Shown: one piece after another, positions 29,718 to 38,304 of the stretch
Numbering within the stretch: the first letter of the stretch is position 1
Layout: each line of letters opens with the position of its first letter
Assembly (NCBI RefSeq): GCF_024436055.1
Contig: NZ_JANFNH010000003.1
Location: 283,119-347,118, forward strand
DNA length: 64,000 bases
Source of the DNA: Streptantibioticus rubrisoli
GTDB lineage: Bacteria > Actinomycetota > Actinomycetes > Streptomycetales > Streptomycetaceae
Direction of reading: 5' to 3'
Translations under genes and position numbers: made by a program
Notes under the pieces: generated by a model
What the model was told of the DNA's origin: nothing
What the model saw: only the letters and a program-made list of their open reading frames with translations
Database searches by the model: none

Positions 29718-30530
29718 GTGCTGACCGACGCGGAGGTCGAGTCCTTCGTCGCGGACGGTTTCGTACGCGTCCCAGGCGCTGTGCCCCGGGCCACGGTGGA
29801 GGAGTGCCGCGCGCAGTTGTGGGAGGCGACCGGCTGTTCCCCCACCGATCCCGGGAGCTGGACCGAGCCGGTCGTGCGGATCGGCGGCTTGGACACCCCG
29901 GCGTTCCGCGAGGCGGCCAACACCCCCGCGCTGCACGCGGCCTATGACCAATTGGCGGGAGCGGGGCGTTGGCGCGCCCCCCTTGGGCTGGGTACCTTCC
30001 CGATCCGCTTCCCGAGCGAGAAGGCCCCGGGGGACGACGGCTGGCACCTCGACGCGGGCTGGGCGGCTGAGACGGGTGAGTACAGGGTGAGCCTGCGCTC
30101 GCGGGGGCGCGCGCTGCTGATGCTCTTCCTCTTCTCGGACGTCGGCCCGGACGACGCTCCCACCCGCATCCGCGTCGGCTCGCATCTCGATGTGCCGCCG
30201 CTGCTCGCCACCGCAGGCGAGGAGGGCGGGGCATGGTTCCCGTTGTGCGCGCAGGCCGCTGCGGCCTCGGCGGGCCGCCGCGAGGTGGCCGCCACCGGCA
30301 GGGCGGGGGACGTGTTCTTGTGCCACCCGTTCCTCATCCACGCCGCCCAGCGGCACGGCGGAAGCACGCCCCGGTTCCTCGCCCAGCCACCGCTGGAGCC
30401 GATGGGACTGCTCGATCTGGACAGCCCCGCGCCGTCCCCGGTCGAACGGGCGGTTCTGGCTGGATTGCGCCGACCTGACGGCCGGGACAGCTCCTTGTCC
30501 GTCCGGCATACCCCTGCCCGACAGCCCTGA
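29718..30530 (+). CDS. Phytanoyl-CoA dioxygenase (PhyH) family protein
   Basis: A 270-residue 2-oxoglutarate/Fe(II) oxygenase of the PhyH group. The N-terminal segment VESFVADGFVRVPGAVPR is characteristic. The iron ligands are HxD in GWHLDAGW (about residue 113) and a distal His in FLCHPFLIHAAQRHGG. An Arg follows for 2-oxoglutarate binding. PhyH proteins hydroxylate acyl-CoAs or a wide range of small molecules. No substrate is indicated by the neighbours. GTG 29718 with GGAG seven bases upstream is chosen. Confidence 0.85.
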   Translation: MLTDAEVESFVADGFVRVPGAVPRATVEECRAQLWEATGCSPTDPGSWTEPVVRIGGLDTPAFREAANTPALHAAYDQLAGAGRWRAPLGLGTFPIRFPSEKAPGDDGWHLDAGWAAETGEYRVSLRSRGRALLMLFLFSDVGPDDAPTRIRVGSHLDVPPLLATAGEEGGAWFPLCAQAAAASAGRREVAATGRAGDVFLCHPFLIHAAQRHGGSTPRFLAQPPLEPMGLLDLDSPAPSPVERAVLAGLRRPDGRDSSLSVRHTPARQP

Positions 30531-30566
30531 CCGCTGTGGGCAGGCCTGGAACGGCGTTGGTGCAGG

Positions 30567-31550
30567 TCACCTGGAGGGCCGGGGTCCGGCGGCGCGGCGG
30601 AGCCGGTTGGCGATCGCCAGACCCAGCCCTTCCTCCACCGGCAAGGACGCGACGATGAGGTCGCAGCCTTCCTGGTCGAGTTCGCGCAGGAACCCGTACA
30701 GCCCGCGCGCGTAAGCGGCCATCGAACCGGGGACCGTCACCACGGCGTGCGCCTTCACCGGGGTGCCTGCGAGGGAGGGGGGAAGAAAAACGCCCACCCG
30801 GTGCCCGAGCTCCTGCGCGAGCTCCGCTTCGGCGACGACTTTCTCGGGTTCGACGAGGACGACCCGCGCCCGCGGCGCGTAGTGGGAGGGATGCTGCCCC
30901 GGTACCCGAACGCGGCTGGTGGAGGGGACCGCAAGCGGGCGCCCCAGCACCGCTTCAAGGTCCTCGCGCGTCACCCCGCCGGGCCGAAGGACGCTCAAAG
31001 CGTCGCCCGTGGCGTCGACGATGGTCGACTCGACGCCGACCTGGCAGGGGCCACCGTCCAGCACGAAGTCGACCGCATCACCGAGCTCCGTGCGGACGTG
31101 GGCGGCCGTTGTGGGGCTGACCGAGCCGAAGCGGTTGGCGGACGGGGCCGCCACACCGCCGCCGAAGGCCGACAGCAGCGCGAGCGCGACCGGGTGGTCG
31201 GGCACGCGCACGGCCACCGTCTCCAGTCCACCCGTCGCTTCCAGAGGCACCCGGCGACCGCGCCGCAGGACCAGCGTCACAGGCCCCGGCCAGAAGCGTT
31301 CAGCCAACAGGCGCGCGGCAGGGGGCACTTCCTCGACCCAGTCATCCAACTCCTCCGCGCCGCCGATGTGAATGATCAGCGGGTGGGAGGGCGGGCGCCC
31401 CTTGACCTGGAAGACTCGCGCGACCGCAGCGGGATCCTCGACTCCTGCGCCCAGGCCGTAGACGGTTTCGGTCGGGAAGGCCACCAGACCCCCGGCGCGC
31501 AGCACACCGGCCGCCGTCGCAATGTCACTGCTTGTTACTGTTGCGGACAC
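30567..31550 (-). CDS. L-threonylcarbamoyladenylate synthase (Sua5/YrdC family)
   Basis: A 327-residue Sua5-type enzyme. It makes threonylcarbamoyl-AMP from threonine, bicarbonate and ATP for t6A37 modification of ANN-decoding tRNAs. The YrdC domain has LVAFPTETVYGLGAG, RPPSHPLIIHIG and the PSANRFGSVSPTTA loop. A C-terminal Sua5 domain follows a linker containing PGQHPSHYAPRA. Actinobacteria usually also have a shorter YrdC/Sua5 elsewhere, so this may be a second copy. GTG 31550 has GAGGGG at suitable distance. In-frame starts further upstream run into a 25-base tandem repeat. Confidence 0.9.
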   Translation of the reverse strand: MSATVTSSDIATAAGVLRAGGLVAFPTETVYGLGAGVEDPAAVARVFQVKGRPPSHPLIIHIGGAEELDDWVEEVPPAARLLAERFWPGPVTLVLRRGRRVPLEATGGLETVAVRVPDHPVALALLSAFGGGVAAPSANRFGSVSPTTAAHVRTELGDAVDFVLDGGPCQVGVESTIVDATGDALSVLRPGGVTREDLEAVLGRPLAVPSTSRVRVPGQHPSHYAPRARVVLVEPEKVVAEAELAQELGHRVGVFLPPSLAGTPVKAHAVVTVPGSMAAYARGLYGFLRELDQEGCDLIVASLPVEEGLGLAIANRLRRAAGPRPSR

Positions 31551-31570
31551 CCGCACAATCCCCTCAACGC

Positions 31571-31615
31571 TTCGCCGTCCACGTTCCATCTTCGCTTCGC
31601 TGTCCACGTTCCATC
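31571..31615. repeat. Tandem 20-bp direct repeat upstream of sua5-like gene
   Basis: TTCGCYGTCCACGTTCCATC occurs at 31571-31590 and 31596-31615, a period of 25 bases with one mismatch. It sits in the probable promoter or 5' region of the Sua5-type gene. Confidence 0.6.
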
Positions 31616-31782
31616 GTCCCATCGGCGCATAACGACGAACCAAGTCTGACGACACCGCGTAAGCCCGGGACGTGTGGTCGCGATGCCGGTGATTCCTGTG
31701 CCCACTGGACCGTAAAATGTGACGCTACGTCAGTTGACGCGAGGGCGGCCGACCGGCCCGCGCACCATCGACCTCCAACGGC

Positions 31783-31900
31783 ATCATCGAGCGTGACTTC
31801 ACCGTCAACGGGGTCCCCGGTGTCCTGTGGTCTCCCGAATCCAGTGCGGACCGTGCGCCCCTGGTCCTGATGGGCCATGGCGGCGGCGGAAGGCCCGATC
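31783..31900 (+). pseudogene. Alpha/beta-hydrolase N-terminal remnant
   Basis: The frame IIERDFTVNGVPGVLWSP followed by RAPLVLMGHGGGG matches the start of dienelactone-hydrolase-like alpha/beta hydrolases, up to the oxyanion-hole HGGG. No start codon precedes it. Beyond HGGGG the frame becomes random, and the rest of the roughly 300-residue enzyme is missing. It is a 3'-truncated fragment joined to unrelated sequence. Confidence 0.55.
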
Positions 31901-32053
31901 GTCGTCCGCTACAACGACCACCTGGCGAAGCTGGCCGTGTCCGAGTACCACGCGCTGCTGGACGCACTCCAAGAGCTCCCCCGGTTCGAGGCCGACAGCG
32001 CCGTCCGGTTCTTCGCCCGGCACCTCGGCAGCGTGGTCACCTCGCCCGCCTGA
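31877..32053 (+). CDS. Small hypothetical protein or C-terminal gene fragment
   Basis: This frame encodes 58 residues with Streptomyces-like codon use: AAEGPIVVRYNDHLAKLAVS, then a helix-rich end with LQELPRFEADSAVRFFARHL. I do not recognise it. It begins inside the alpha/beta-hydrolase remnant in another frame and has no clear ribosome binding site. It may be the 3' end of a deleted gene rather than an intact gene. A strong hairpin terminator follows nine bases after its stop, which supports it as a true gene end. Confidence 0.35.
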   Translation: MAAAEGPIVVRYNDHLAKLAVSEYHALLDALQELPRFEADSAVRFFARHLGSVVTSPA

Positions 32054-32061
32054 CGTGGGTG

Positions 32062-32099
32062 GTTGTGGTGTTCCGGCTGGACAGCCGGAACACCACAAC
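32062..32099 (+). terminator. Strong hairpin terminator
   Basis: A perfect 17-bp stem, GTTGTGGTGTTCCGGCT / AGCCGGAACACCACAAC, with the tetraloop GGAC. It lies between the 58-codon frame and the carbonic anhydrase. There is no T tract. The following gap to 32301 contains GTACC-rich inverted repeats and the promoter of the next gene. Confidence 0.75.
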
Positions 32100-32301
32100 G
32101 GCTAGCTCAGCCTGCTCGGGGGAGGCGTCATGGGTTGGCGGGACTCGCCGCCTCCGGGAAGGCGGACCCGGTAGCTGCGCGGCGCAGTCGGGTGCCCGGC
32201 CGGAAGACGGCCTGGGCAGCGTCCCCCGGGGGACGGTACCGGGGGGACAGTACCCCGTACTGCGGTGTGCCGGATCCAAGCGTGGGACGTACTGTGCGGT
32301 C

Positions 32302-32943
32302 ATGACCGATGTATCGATGCTGACCTCTGACGAAGCCCTGCGCATGTTGCTGGACGGGAACCAGCGGTTCGTCTCGGGTGCGCCGCAGCACCCGAACCAG
32401 GACGCCGCGCGCCGTGCGGAGACCACACCGGTGCAGCGTCCGTTCGCTGTGCTGTTCGGATGTTCCGACTCCCGCCTAGCCGCCGAGATCATCTTCGACC
32501 GGGGGCTGGGGGACCTGTTCGTGGTCCGTACCGCTGGCCATGTGATGGGGCCCGAGGTGCTGGGCAGCATCGAGTACGGCGTGAGCGTGCTGGACTGCCC
32601 CCTGGTCGTCATCCTGGGGCATGACGCGTGCGGGGCGGTTGCCGCCGCCCGTACCGCCCTGGAAGACGGTGTCGGCGCCAGCGGCTATGTGCGCGATGTC
32701 ATCGAGCGCGTCACCCCCAGCGTCCTGGCCGCGCGTGCCGCCGGGCTCACCGAGGACGACGACATCATCGCCGAGCACGTACGACACACCGGGGACCTGC
32801 TGTTGGACCGTTCCCGGGTCCTCGCCGACCGGGTCAAGGCGGGGCAGGCCGCGGTGGTGGGCCTGGCCTACCGGCTGTCCGACGGCAGTGCCCGCATCGT
32901 CGCTTCCGCTGGTCTCAACGCCCCCGTGTCCTCCGCGTCCTGA
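32302..32943 (+). CDS. Beta-class carbonic anhydrase
   Basis: A 213-residue beta-carbonic anhydrase interconverting CO2 and bicarbonate. The zinc ligands are in FGCSDSR (Cys54, with Asp56 and Arg58 as the Asp/Arg dyad) and in LGHDACGAV (His107, Cys110). The length and order of motifs are typical, and no signal peptide is present. The ATG at 32302 agrees with the family N-terminus (SDEALRMLLDGNQRFVSG). The gene looks intact, although decayed genes lie on both sides. Confidence 0.93.
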   Translation: MTDVSMLTSDEALRMLLDGNQRFVSGAPQHPNQDAARRAETTPVQRPFAVLFGCSDSRLAAEIIFDRGLGDLFVVRTAGHVMGPEVLGSIEYGVSVLDCPLVVILGHDACGAVAAARTALEDGVGASGYVRDVIERVTPSVLAARAAGLTEDDDIIAEHVRHTGDLLLDRSRVLADRVKAGQAAVVGLAYRLSDGSARIVASAGLNAPVSSAS

Positions 32944-32984
32944 CCCCGCGCACCACCGCGCCGCTTCCCGCAGGCCGAGGCTCG

Positions 32985-33300
32985 TCTGCCGATATCCCCG
33001 GCGGGGGTTTCAGCGAAAAGGGCAAGAAGATCCGGGCCTCGGCGGTGGTCGTCGCCACGTGAAGGGCGGCCTTCGCCCACCTCCCGTCGAGCTGCTGCAC
33101 CTCGCGCCCCGGGGCCCGGACCCGATGCCGCCTTGTCGCACACCAGGCAGCGCACCGACCTCTCCCGGTACGCCAGACAGCAAGTCGCCGTCGTCGGCGG
33201 CGGCCAATCAGCCCTGGAGAGCGCCGCACTCCTCCACGAGGCAGGCGCCAGTGTCCATGTCCTCGTGCGAGGCGCCCGCATCCGCTGGGGCGAAAGACCG
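32985..33300 (+). pseudogene. Remnant of an FMO-like FAD/NAD(P) flavoprotein
   Basis: Three pieces in different frames line up in the order expected of one flavin-dependent monooxygenase-like protein. First is KKIRASAVVVAT (the ATG-type motif, then a TGA). Second is FAHLPSS. Third is SRYARQQVAVVGGGQSALES, followed by AALLHEAGASVHVLVRGARI, the NAD(P)-binding GGGQSA motif. The N-terminal FAD-binding region and everything after VLVRG are missing. Frameshifts and truncation mark it as decayed. Bases 33301-33435 hold nothing recognisable. Confidence 0.6.
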
Positions 33301-33435
33301 GTACTCCACCGTCCTCTCCCGCCCAGCCCGCCGCAGTGCCCGTCGTCCTGGGCGAACTCGCCACGCGGCTGGGCGTGTTGGGTCGAGGGGCAGTCCGTAG
33401 CCCCCGGGGCCGCCTGTGTTCGCGCCCCCGTTCCC

Positions 33436-35923
33436 CTAACGGGGTATCACGGTGCCGGCGATGCGAGGTTTGCCTTCACCGGCCGCGTTCCAGGTGTCCA
33501 TGAACACCTGGTAGTGGTGGCCCGGGATCAAGCCGTCGACGTGGGCTGTTCGTGCTGTGGGCAGGTAGCCGATGATGCGCGAGTACACGGCGGGGGTGTC
33601 CTGGTCGTATATCCACACGGCGTAGCGGTCGATGGTGTCGGTGTGCGGTCCGGTGGGTGGGGTCCAGCTCACGTCCACCGTTCCCGCGCCTGCGGTCGCG
33701 GTGACTGTGAGGGGTGGTGGGGCGGTGGTGGGGTGGGCTACTCCGGTGACCGGGTCCGACCACGGGGATCTCGGTCCCGGTCAGCGGTCCAACGAAGGTG
33801 ACCTGCCAGTTCTGCTGCTGGGCCCACTGCCACAGCCGGTACCGCCAGGTGTCGTCGCCCTCGAACCCGTTGCTGATCGAATCACCCACGACCATCACAT
33901 GGTGCATCGCGCCGCAGCCCAACCCACCCGGGTCGCTCGGGCCGCTGCCACAGCCCGGCCCGGCGGAGCTGGAACCGCAGCCCAACCCACCTGGGTCGCT
34001 CGGGGTGCCGCCGCAGACCGGGTCCTTGACCCAGTCGTTGACCAGCGCCGTGTAGATCCCGGCCAGAAAGGCCTCGGCCATCTTCTGGTAGCCCTGGTCG
34101 CCGGGGTGAACCTCGTCGACCAGATCGCTGGTGGTCACCGCGGACAGGTCGACCAGGACCAGGTGGTCGCCCCGGGCGATCCGGTCGTCGACCATGCGGC
34201 GCATGCCGGAGTTGAAGGCGTCGATGCGGGACTGGACGGCCGGGTCGGTGGACGGCGGCAGTGTGCCCACCACGATCGCGGCGTCCGGCGTTCTGGTGAG
34301 GATCTCGTCGATCAGCCCGCCCAGCCGCTGCCGCGCGTTGGCCACGTCGACGTTGCCCAGCATGTCGTTCGTCCCGGCCAGCAGGGTGACCACGTTGGGG
34401 CGCGGGAAGGCAGGTTGTGGATCGGTGGCGCCAGGTGGTGGAGCTGCGGCTTTGTGCGTGCCGCTGTGTGCGCTGGCAGGCGGGTGTGGGGGGACGAGGA
34501 CGATCTGCTGGTTGGCCACCCGGTGGCGGAGCTGGTCGATGGTGAAGCTCGGCCAGCCCTCGTTGGCGGTGTCCGGGATCCCCCGCCCATCGTGTCGGCT
34601 GCCGACCAGGTCGCGCTCGGAGAGTGAGGGCCACAGCGGGGCCAGGGCCGGTGAGTCGCCGGGGAGATGGCCGAAGAGCGAGTCCGAGGTCATCTTGCCC
34701 AACCCGTCCTGGATCTCGCCGCGGAAGCCGGATCCGTTGCTGCTGCCTGCTCCTTGGGTGAGGTCGTCGCCCAGGGGCTCCAGCTTGATCTCCTCGGGCG
34801 GCTGCTCGCCCGCGGCGCGCATCCGGCCTATCCCGACCACGCGGTGATCCGAGGGGGGCTGGAACTCGCCGACGAGGAAGGCGTCGCCGAGATTGACGTT
34901 AAGGTCGTCGGTGACAAAGAAGTCGTACCTGCCGCCGTCGTTGTGGGTGGCCACGCCGACGGGCGTGTTGATCGTAAAGGTGGCGGGCGGGAAGTTCTGG
35001 TTCTGGGAGAGGACGTCGGGCTCGCGGTTGAAGTCACCGCCGACCGTCCATTGGTAGTCCACATGCCGGGTCCGCCCCCAGTCATCCACCGCGGTGTCGA
35101 TGGCGTTCACCAGCACGGCGGAGTCGTTGCCGCGTGGAGACAGGCCGTGCACGGTGAAGTACCAATACCGGCCGTAGCGCACACCCAGCGCGATCCGGCC
35201 AGCCTCCACCGGGTTCTGCACCACGTTGACCTCATCCGGTGTCCCGTCGACCACTATCGCCAGGTTGACCCGGCCACCCTGCCCGTTTTGGGTGAGCGCG
35301 AAGTAGACGTCGCGGAAGTCCGCGCGGCCGTCGCCCTCGCCGTGCGAGCCGCCGCCGCCCACGTTCCAGCGGTAGTGCTGGATGGCGTGGTGCGTGACGG
35401 TGCCGTCGCGGCCCACCGTGATCCGGTCCAGGGCAGGCAGTGCGTCGGCCGAGGCGGCCGGACCCGGCCCGACCTCCTGGAGCATCACGATCTGTGCCTG
35501 CCGGGCATAGGTCCGCACGTTGTTTTGCCACTTGTTGGTGTTCGATCCACTTTGATTGGCGCCGTCCATATTCCAGGTGATCAGCGGAGTGCTCGCCAGC
35601 GGGCGGTCCGCGGCCACGGCCGTCCCGATCGGCACTGTCACCACCGCCACGACCGCCGCGAGCAGGGCGAGGACCACACTGGTCGCCCAGGTTCGTCGCG
35701 CGCGCGGCCACCCGGCTCGCCTCGGCGCCCCGCCGTTGCCCCGCCGGTCCACCGGTTGCCGCCGCTGCTCAGGTAGCCGTCCACCGAACCGGTGCCGTCC
35801 GTGGCCAGGTGGTTGCCGCCGTTGCTCACCACGGCCAGCAGGGCAACCCCGCGGCGCGTCCTGGGCAGTGGAGAAGGCCGCCCGTACCCGCGCCGCCACC
35901 GCGGCACATAATGATCTTTTCAA
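33436..35923 (-). pseudogene. Secreted CdtB-like nuclease fused to SGNH-hydrolase segments and FnIII (frameshifted)
   Basis: The open frame covers 33476-35923 (815 codons). A hydrophobic export segment (VVLALLAAVVAVVTVPIG) precedes a DNase I/CdtB-type domain. Its catalytic motifs are MLQEVG, FTVHGLS, GGDFNREPD and SDHRVVG. An SGNH domain follows in which the nucleophile block reads PLGDDLTQGAGSS: the usual GDS Ser is Asp. Its block III (LLAGTNDML) and block V (DEVHPGDQGYQ) remain. After a repeated Cys/Gly linker comes a second block I (MVVGDSISNGFEGDD) that is cut off. A frameshift near 33740-33770 separates it from an FnIII-like end (VDVSWTPPTGPHTDTIDRY) that stops at 33436. The start is unclear: TTG 35923, with GAGGAG upstream, has a long odd extension before the export segment. 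Confidence 0.6.
33912..34004. repeat. 30-bp direct repeat encoding a Cys/Gly linker
   Basis: A 30-base unit starting CCGCAGCCCAACCCACC is present at 33912-33941 and 33975-34004 with one mismatch, a period of 63 bases. On the minus strand it encodes PSDPGGLGCG twice, exactly at the junction of the two SGNH pieces. This suggests recombination or duplication at this point. Confidence 0.7.
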
Positions 35924-36343
35924 GGGAAACTCCTCGGAAAGTGGAAGGTTGTCGGCTTGCGACGAAGCCGAATACCTGAGCGGTGGTCACTGCGGCCGTC
36001 CTCGGCGGCCGCGGGCAGAGGGGGCAGTCGCGAGGGCGCCGGTCGAGCGGGCCGAGCGGGTCGAGCGGGCTGAGGGGCCGAGGCCACGATCCGGGCCTCG
36101 TCTGCGCTCGGCTTGGTGTGCGGCGGTCGAGCGTGACAGCTGAACTCGACTGCCCGTTGCCTTGGTTGACGGAGCCTGGTTGCGGTTCGTGGCCTTCGCG
36201 GCCGGTATGGCTGTTTGCCTCTGCTATCGACTGGCCTCGACACCCGCGTCGCAGCTCCCCCTGTCCCCAGTAGTGCCCTCGGTAGCGGTGTCCGAGCGGC
36301 TCAGTGCGCTCGAAGGTCGTCGTCTGGATGCGCGCTGCCCGGG
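35924..36343. other. Gene-free region with short tandem repeat
   Basis: No convincing gene is seen. A 9-base unit (T/C)CGAGCGGG is repeated three times at 36043-36069. The left edge may contain the promoter and the GAGGAG site of the damaged CdtB-like gene. Confidence 0.5.
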
Positions 36344-37303
36344 TCAGGGCACCAGGACGATGCGGTCGCCGGGGGCGGTTGGGGTGTGCCACGCCTGCTC
36401 GACCCGGGCCAGCGGGATGGGCACGGGGTTCACGGCCAGCGTCCCGGAGGTGATTTCCGCGGCGAGGGAGGGCAGTTCGGCGACGATACCGGTGGTGGTC
36501 ACGGATCCTTGGCCGCTGCCCATGATGGTCAGGTTGGCGGCGCGCAGCAGGTATGAGGGAAGGGTGATGTCCGGGCCAGCCATGGAGCCGATGTGGATCC
36601 AGGCCAGGGGCTTTGAGCGGTCGGTGCGGGCGTTCAGCAGTGCGGGTATGGCCTGCTGGGTCGGTCGACCCCACAGATAGTCGATGACGACGTCGACGTC
36701 CGCAGCCGCCAGCCCGAGTTGGTCTGCGACGTCCTTGTCGTCGCCGTCGAGTTTGACCACCTCGTCGGCGCCGAGGCCCTTGAGCAGATCGAGGCGCTTC
36801 GGGTCGCGGCCGGCGCCGACCACGCGGACGGCGCCGAGGTGTTTGGCGATCTGGACGGCGAGTTGACCGGCGTTGCCGGTCGCGCCCAGGACCAGTGCGG
36901 AGCCGCCGGGCTGGAAGGAGTGGCGGCGGCGTAGCGCCACCCAGGAGGACATGCCGGGGTTCATGGCCGCGGCCACCGCGATCGGGTCGGCGTTGGCGGG
37001 CAGGGCGATGGCCCGGCGGCGGTCGACGACAGCCTGCTCGGCCATGGTGCCCAGCGCGGTGTCGGGGGCGATGAAGTAGAGAAGTTCACCCTCCGGGGTG
37101 CGGCCGACCGCGTCGAAGCCGGGGATCAAGGGCAGACTGCCGTCAGAGGTGTAGTGGCTGCCCTTGGCGGCTGAACGCACCCTGGGGTGCAGTCCGGCTG
37201 CCAGCACGTCAACGAGCGTCTCGTGCTCTCCCGCGGCGGTGGGGGTGGGGAAGTCCTCGAAGCGGGGCGGGGTGCCGAAAGAGCGAACAACGGCGGCGTA
37301 CAT
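36344..37303 (-). CDS. Zinc-independent quinone oxidoreductase / medium-chain dehydrogenase
   Basis: A 319-residue medium-chain dehydrogenase/reductase of the quinone oxidoreductase type. The GroES-like N-terminal half includes LIPGFDAVGRTPEGE. The Rossmann half has ALVLGATGNAGQLAVQIAKH with the nucleotide-binding GATGNAG. The zinc-ligand cysteines of alcohol dehydrogenases are absent. It probably reduces quinones or enones with NADPH. It diverges from a MarR gene, and the shared 108-base gap is filled by a large operator. The pair therefore looks like a redox- or quinone-responsive switch. The ATG follows AGGAGGCCAACC. Confidence 0.88.
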   Translation of the reverse strand: MYAAVVRSFGTPPRFEDFPTPTAAGEHETLVDVLAAGLHPRVRSAAKGSHYTSDGSLPLIPGFDAVGRTPEGELLYFIAPDTALGTMAEQAVVDRRRAIALPANADPIAVAAAMNPGMSSWVALRRRHSFQPGGSALVLGATGNAGQLAVQIAKHLGAVRVVGAGRDPKRLDLLKGLGADEVVKLDGDDKDVADQLGLAAADVDVVIDYLWGRPTQQAIPALLNARTDRSKPLAWIHIGSMAGPDITLPSYLLRAANLTIMGSGQGSVTTTGIVAELPSLAAEITSGTLAVNPVPIPLARVEQAWHTPTAPGDRIVLVP

Positions 37304-37336
37304 GGTTGGCCTCCTGGGGTCGGGCGGACCCGCATA

Positions 37337-37390
37337 TAGTTGGTGACACGTACTACCTTCCTTCCGGAAGGTAGTTTGTGTCACGAACTA
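37337..37390. promoter_or_regulatory. Nested 54-bp palindromic operator (MarR)
   Basis: Two inverted repeats share one centre (37363.5). The outer arms are TAGTTGGTGACAC (37337-37349) and GTGTCACGAACTA (37378-37390), with one mismatch. The inner arms ACTACCTTCC (37352-37361) and GGAAGGTAGT (37366-37375) are perfect. The whole element lies between the divergent quinone reductase and MarR genes and should cover both promoters. Confidence 0.8.
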
Positions 37391-37411
37391 GGTCAAGCGG
37401 AGAAAGCCACC

Positions 37412-37873
37412 ATGCCTCCCAGTCACAATCCGGATCTGGCCGACGCCCCGCAGAACACCATGGACGCCCTGGTCCAACTGTCGTTCCTGATCCAGGGTTT
37501 GCTCACCCGCGTCGCGTCCGACCACGACCTCTCCCTCATCCAGATCCGCCTCCTGGGCGTCCTGCGCGACCGCCGACCCGGCATGCTCGAACTCGCCCGT
37601 CACCTGGGCCTGGACAAGTCCTCCATGACCGGCCTGGTCACCCGCGCCGAGAAACGCGGCCTGGTCCAGCGTCTGCCCTCACCCCACGACGGCCGCTCCG
37701 TCCTGGTGAGCCTCACCCCCGCTGGCCAGCGGCTCACCAAGCGGATCACCGCCGAGGTCGACCAGCAGATCACCGCCCTGACCACGTCTCTGACCGCAAC
37801 GGAACACACCCACATCCGCGCTCTGGCGGCCAAACTCCTGCACGCAGCCGCGACCAGCGATGCCGCTCAGTGA
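37412..37873 (+). CDS. MarR family transcriptional regulator
   Basis: A 153-residue winged-helix repressor. The recognition region is GMLELARHLGLDKSSMTGLV and the wing is RLPSPHDGRSVLVSLT, both typical of MarR. The N-terminal part (residues 15-45) and the C-terminal helices form the dimer. No conserved Cys for oxidant sensing is present in the shown frame, so a bound phenolic or quinone ligand is more likely. ATG 37412 with GGAG upstream is used. Upstream in-frame sequence is operator DNA. It likely represses itself and the divergent quinone reductase. Confidence 0.9.
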   Translation: MPPSHNPDLADAPQNTMDALVQLSFLIQGLLTRVASDHDLSLIQIRLLGVLRDRRPGMLELARHLGLDKSSMTGLVTRAEKRGLVQRLPSPHDGRSVLVSLTPAGQRLTKRITAEVDQQITALTTSLTATEHTHIRALAAKLLHAAATSDAAQ

Positions 37874-38304
37874 ATGCCGCGGTTCTGGGAAGTCGCAGTC
37901 ACGACTGAAGACGCGGCCCACAAGCGGTGCCGCTCCGCCACACGGCCAATTCATCGCGGCTCGGCGGATCCCAACCAACCCAGAGCCACTGCCAATTACT
38001 CTCGCTGTCGTGGACCATCTTCACTGCGCCCCCGTAGAGGCAGAACGGAGCGAGCAGCCAGCATCGATCCAGTACGCGACGTTCACGACCCCCTCCACCG
38101 TTACCAGTTGGTGACCACGCCGTCACCAGGGCACCAACAACGTGCGCACGCAAGGTGCGTAAGCGACCCGGGCCCTCACCGGCGGGAACAGCCTTGGCGG
38201 TACGGATCGGTGAGGGGGCCGGGCGGTGGCAGGGAAGGCAGTTGGCGTGCTGCGACCAGATCTAGACGGCTCACGGCTCTACACGTGACTGGCGTCTGAC
38301 CGGT
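37874..38304. other. Gene-free region with hairpin
   Basis: There is no supported gene. A minus-strand frame at 37899-38153 has some protein-like segments but atypical composition and no ribosome binding site. CCCTCACCG (38172-38180) and CGGTGAGGG (38207-38215) form a 9-bp stem extended by CCGG on each side. This is a possible terminator for the minus-strand epimerase. Confidence 0.4.

Noticed and set aside
32302..32943. Carbonic anhydrase as part of the decayed region
   Set aside because: All zinc ligands and the full length are intact, so it is kept as a functional gene.
36043..36069. 9-base tandem repeat resembling the start of a CRISPR or VNTR
   Set aside because: Only three short units with no spacers; a simple low-complexity repeat.
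37899..38153. 84-codon minus-strand frame after the MarR gene
   Set aside because: Odd composition, no ribosome binding site and no recognised family; probably chance.
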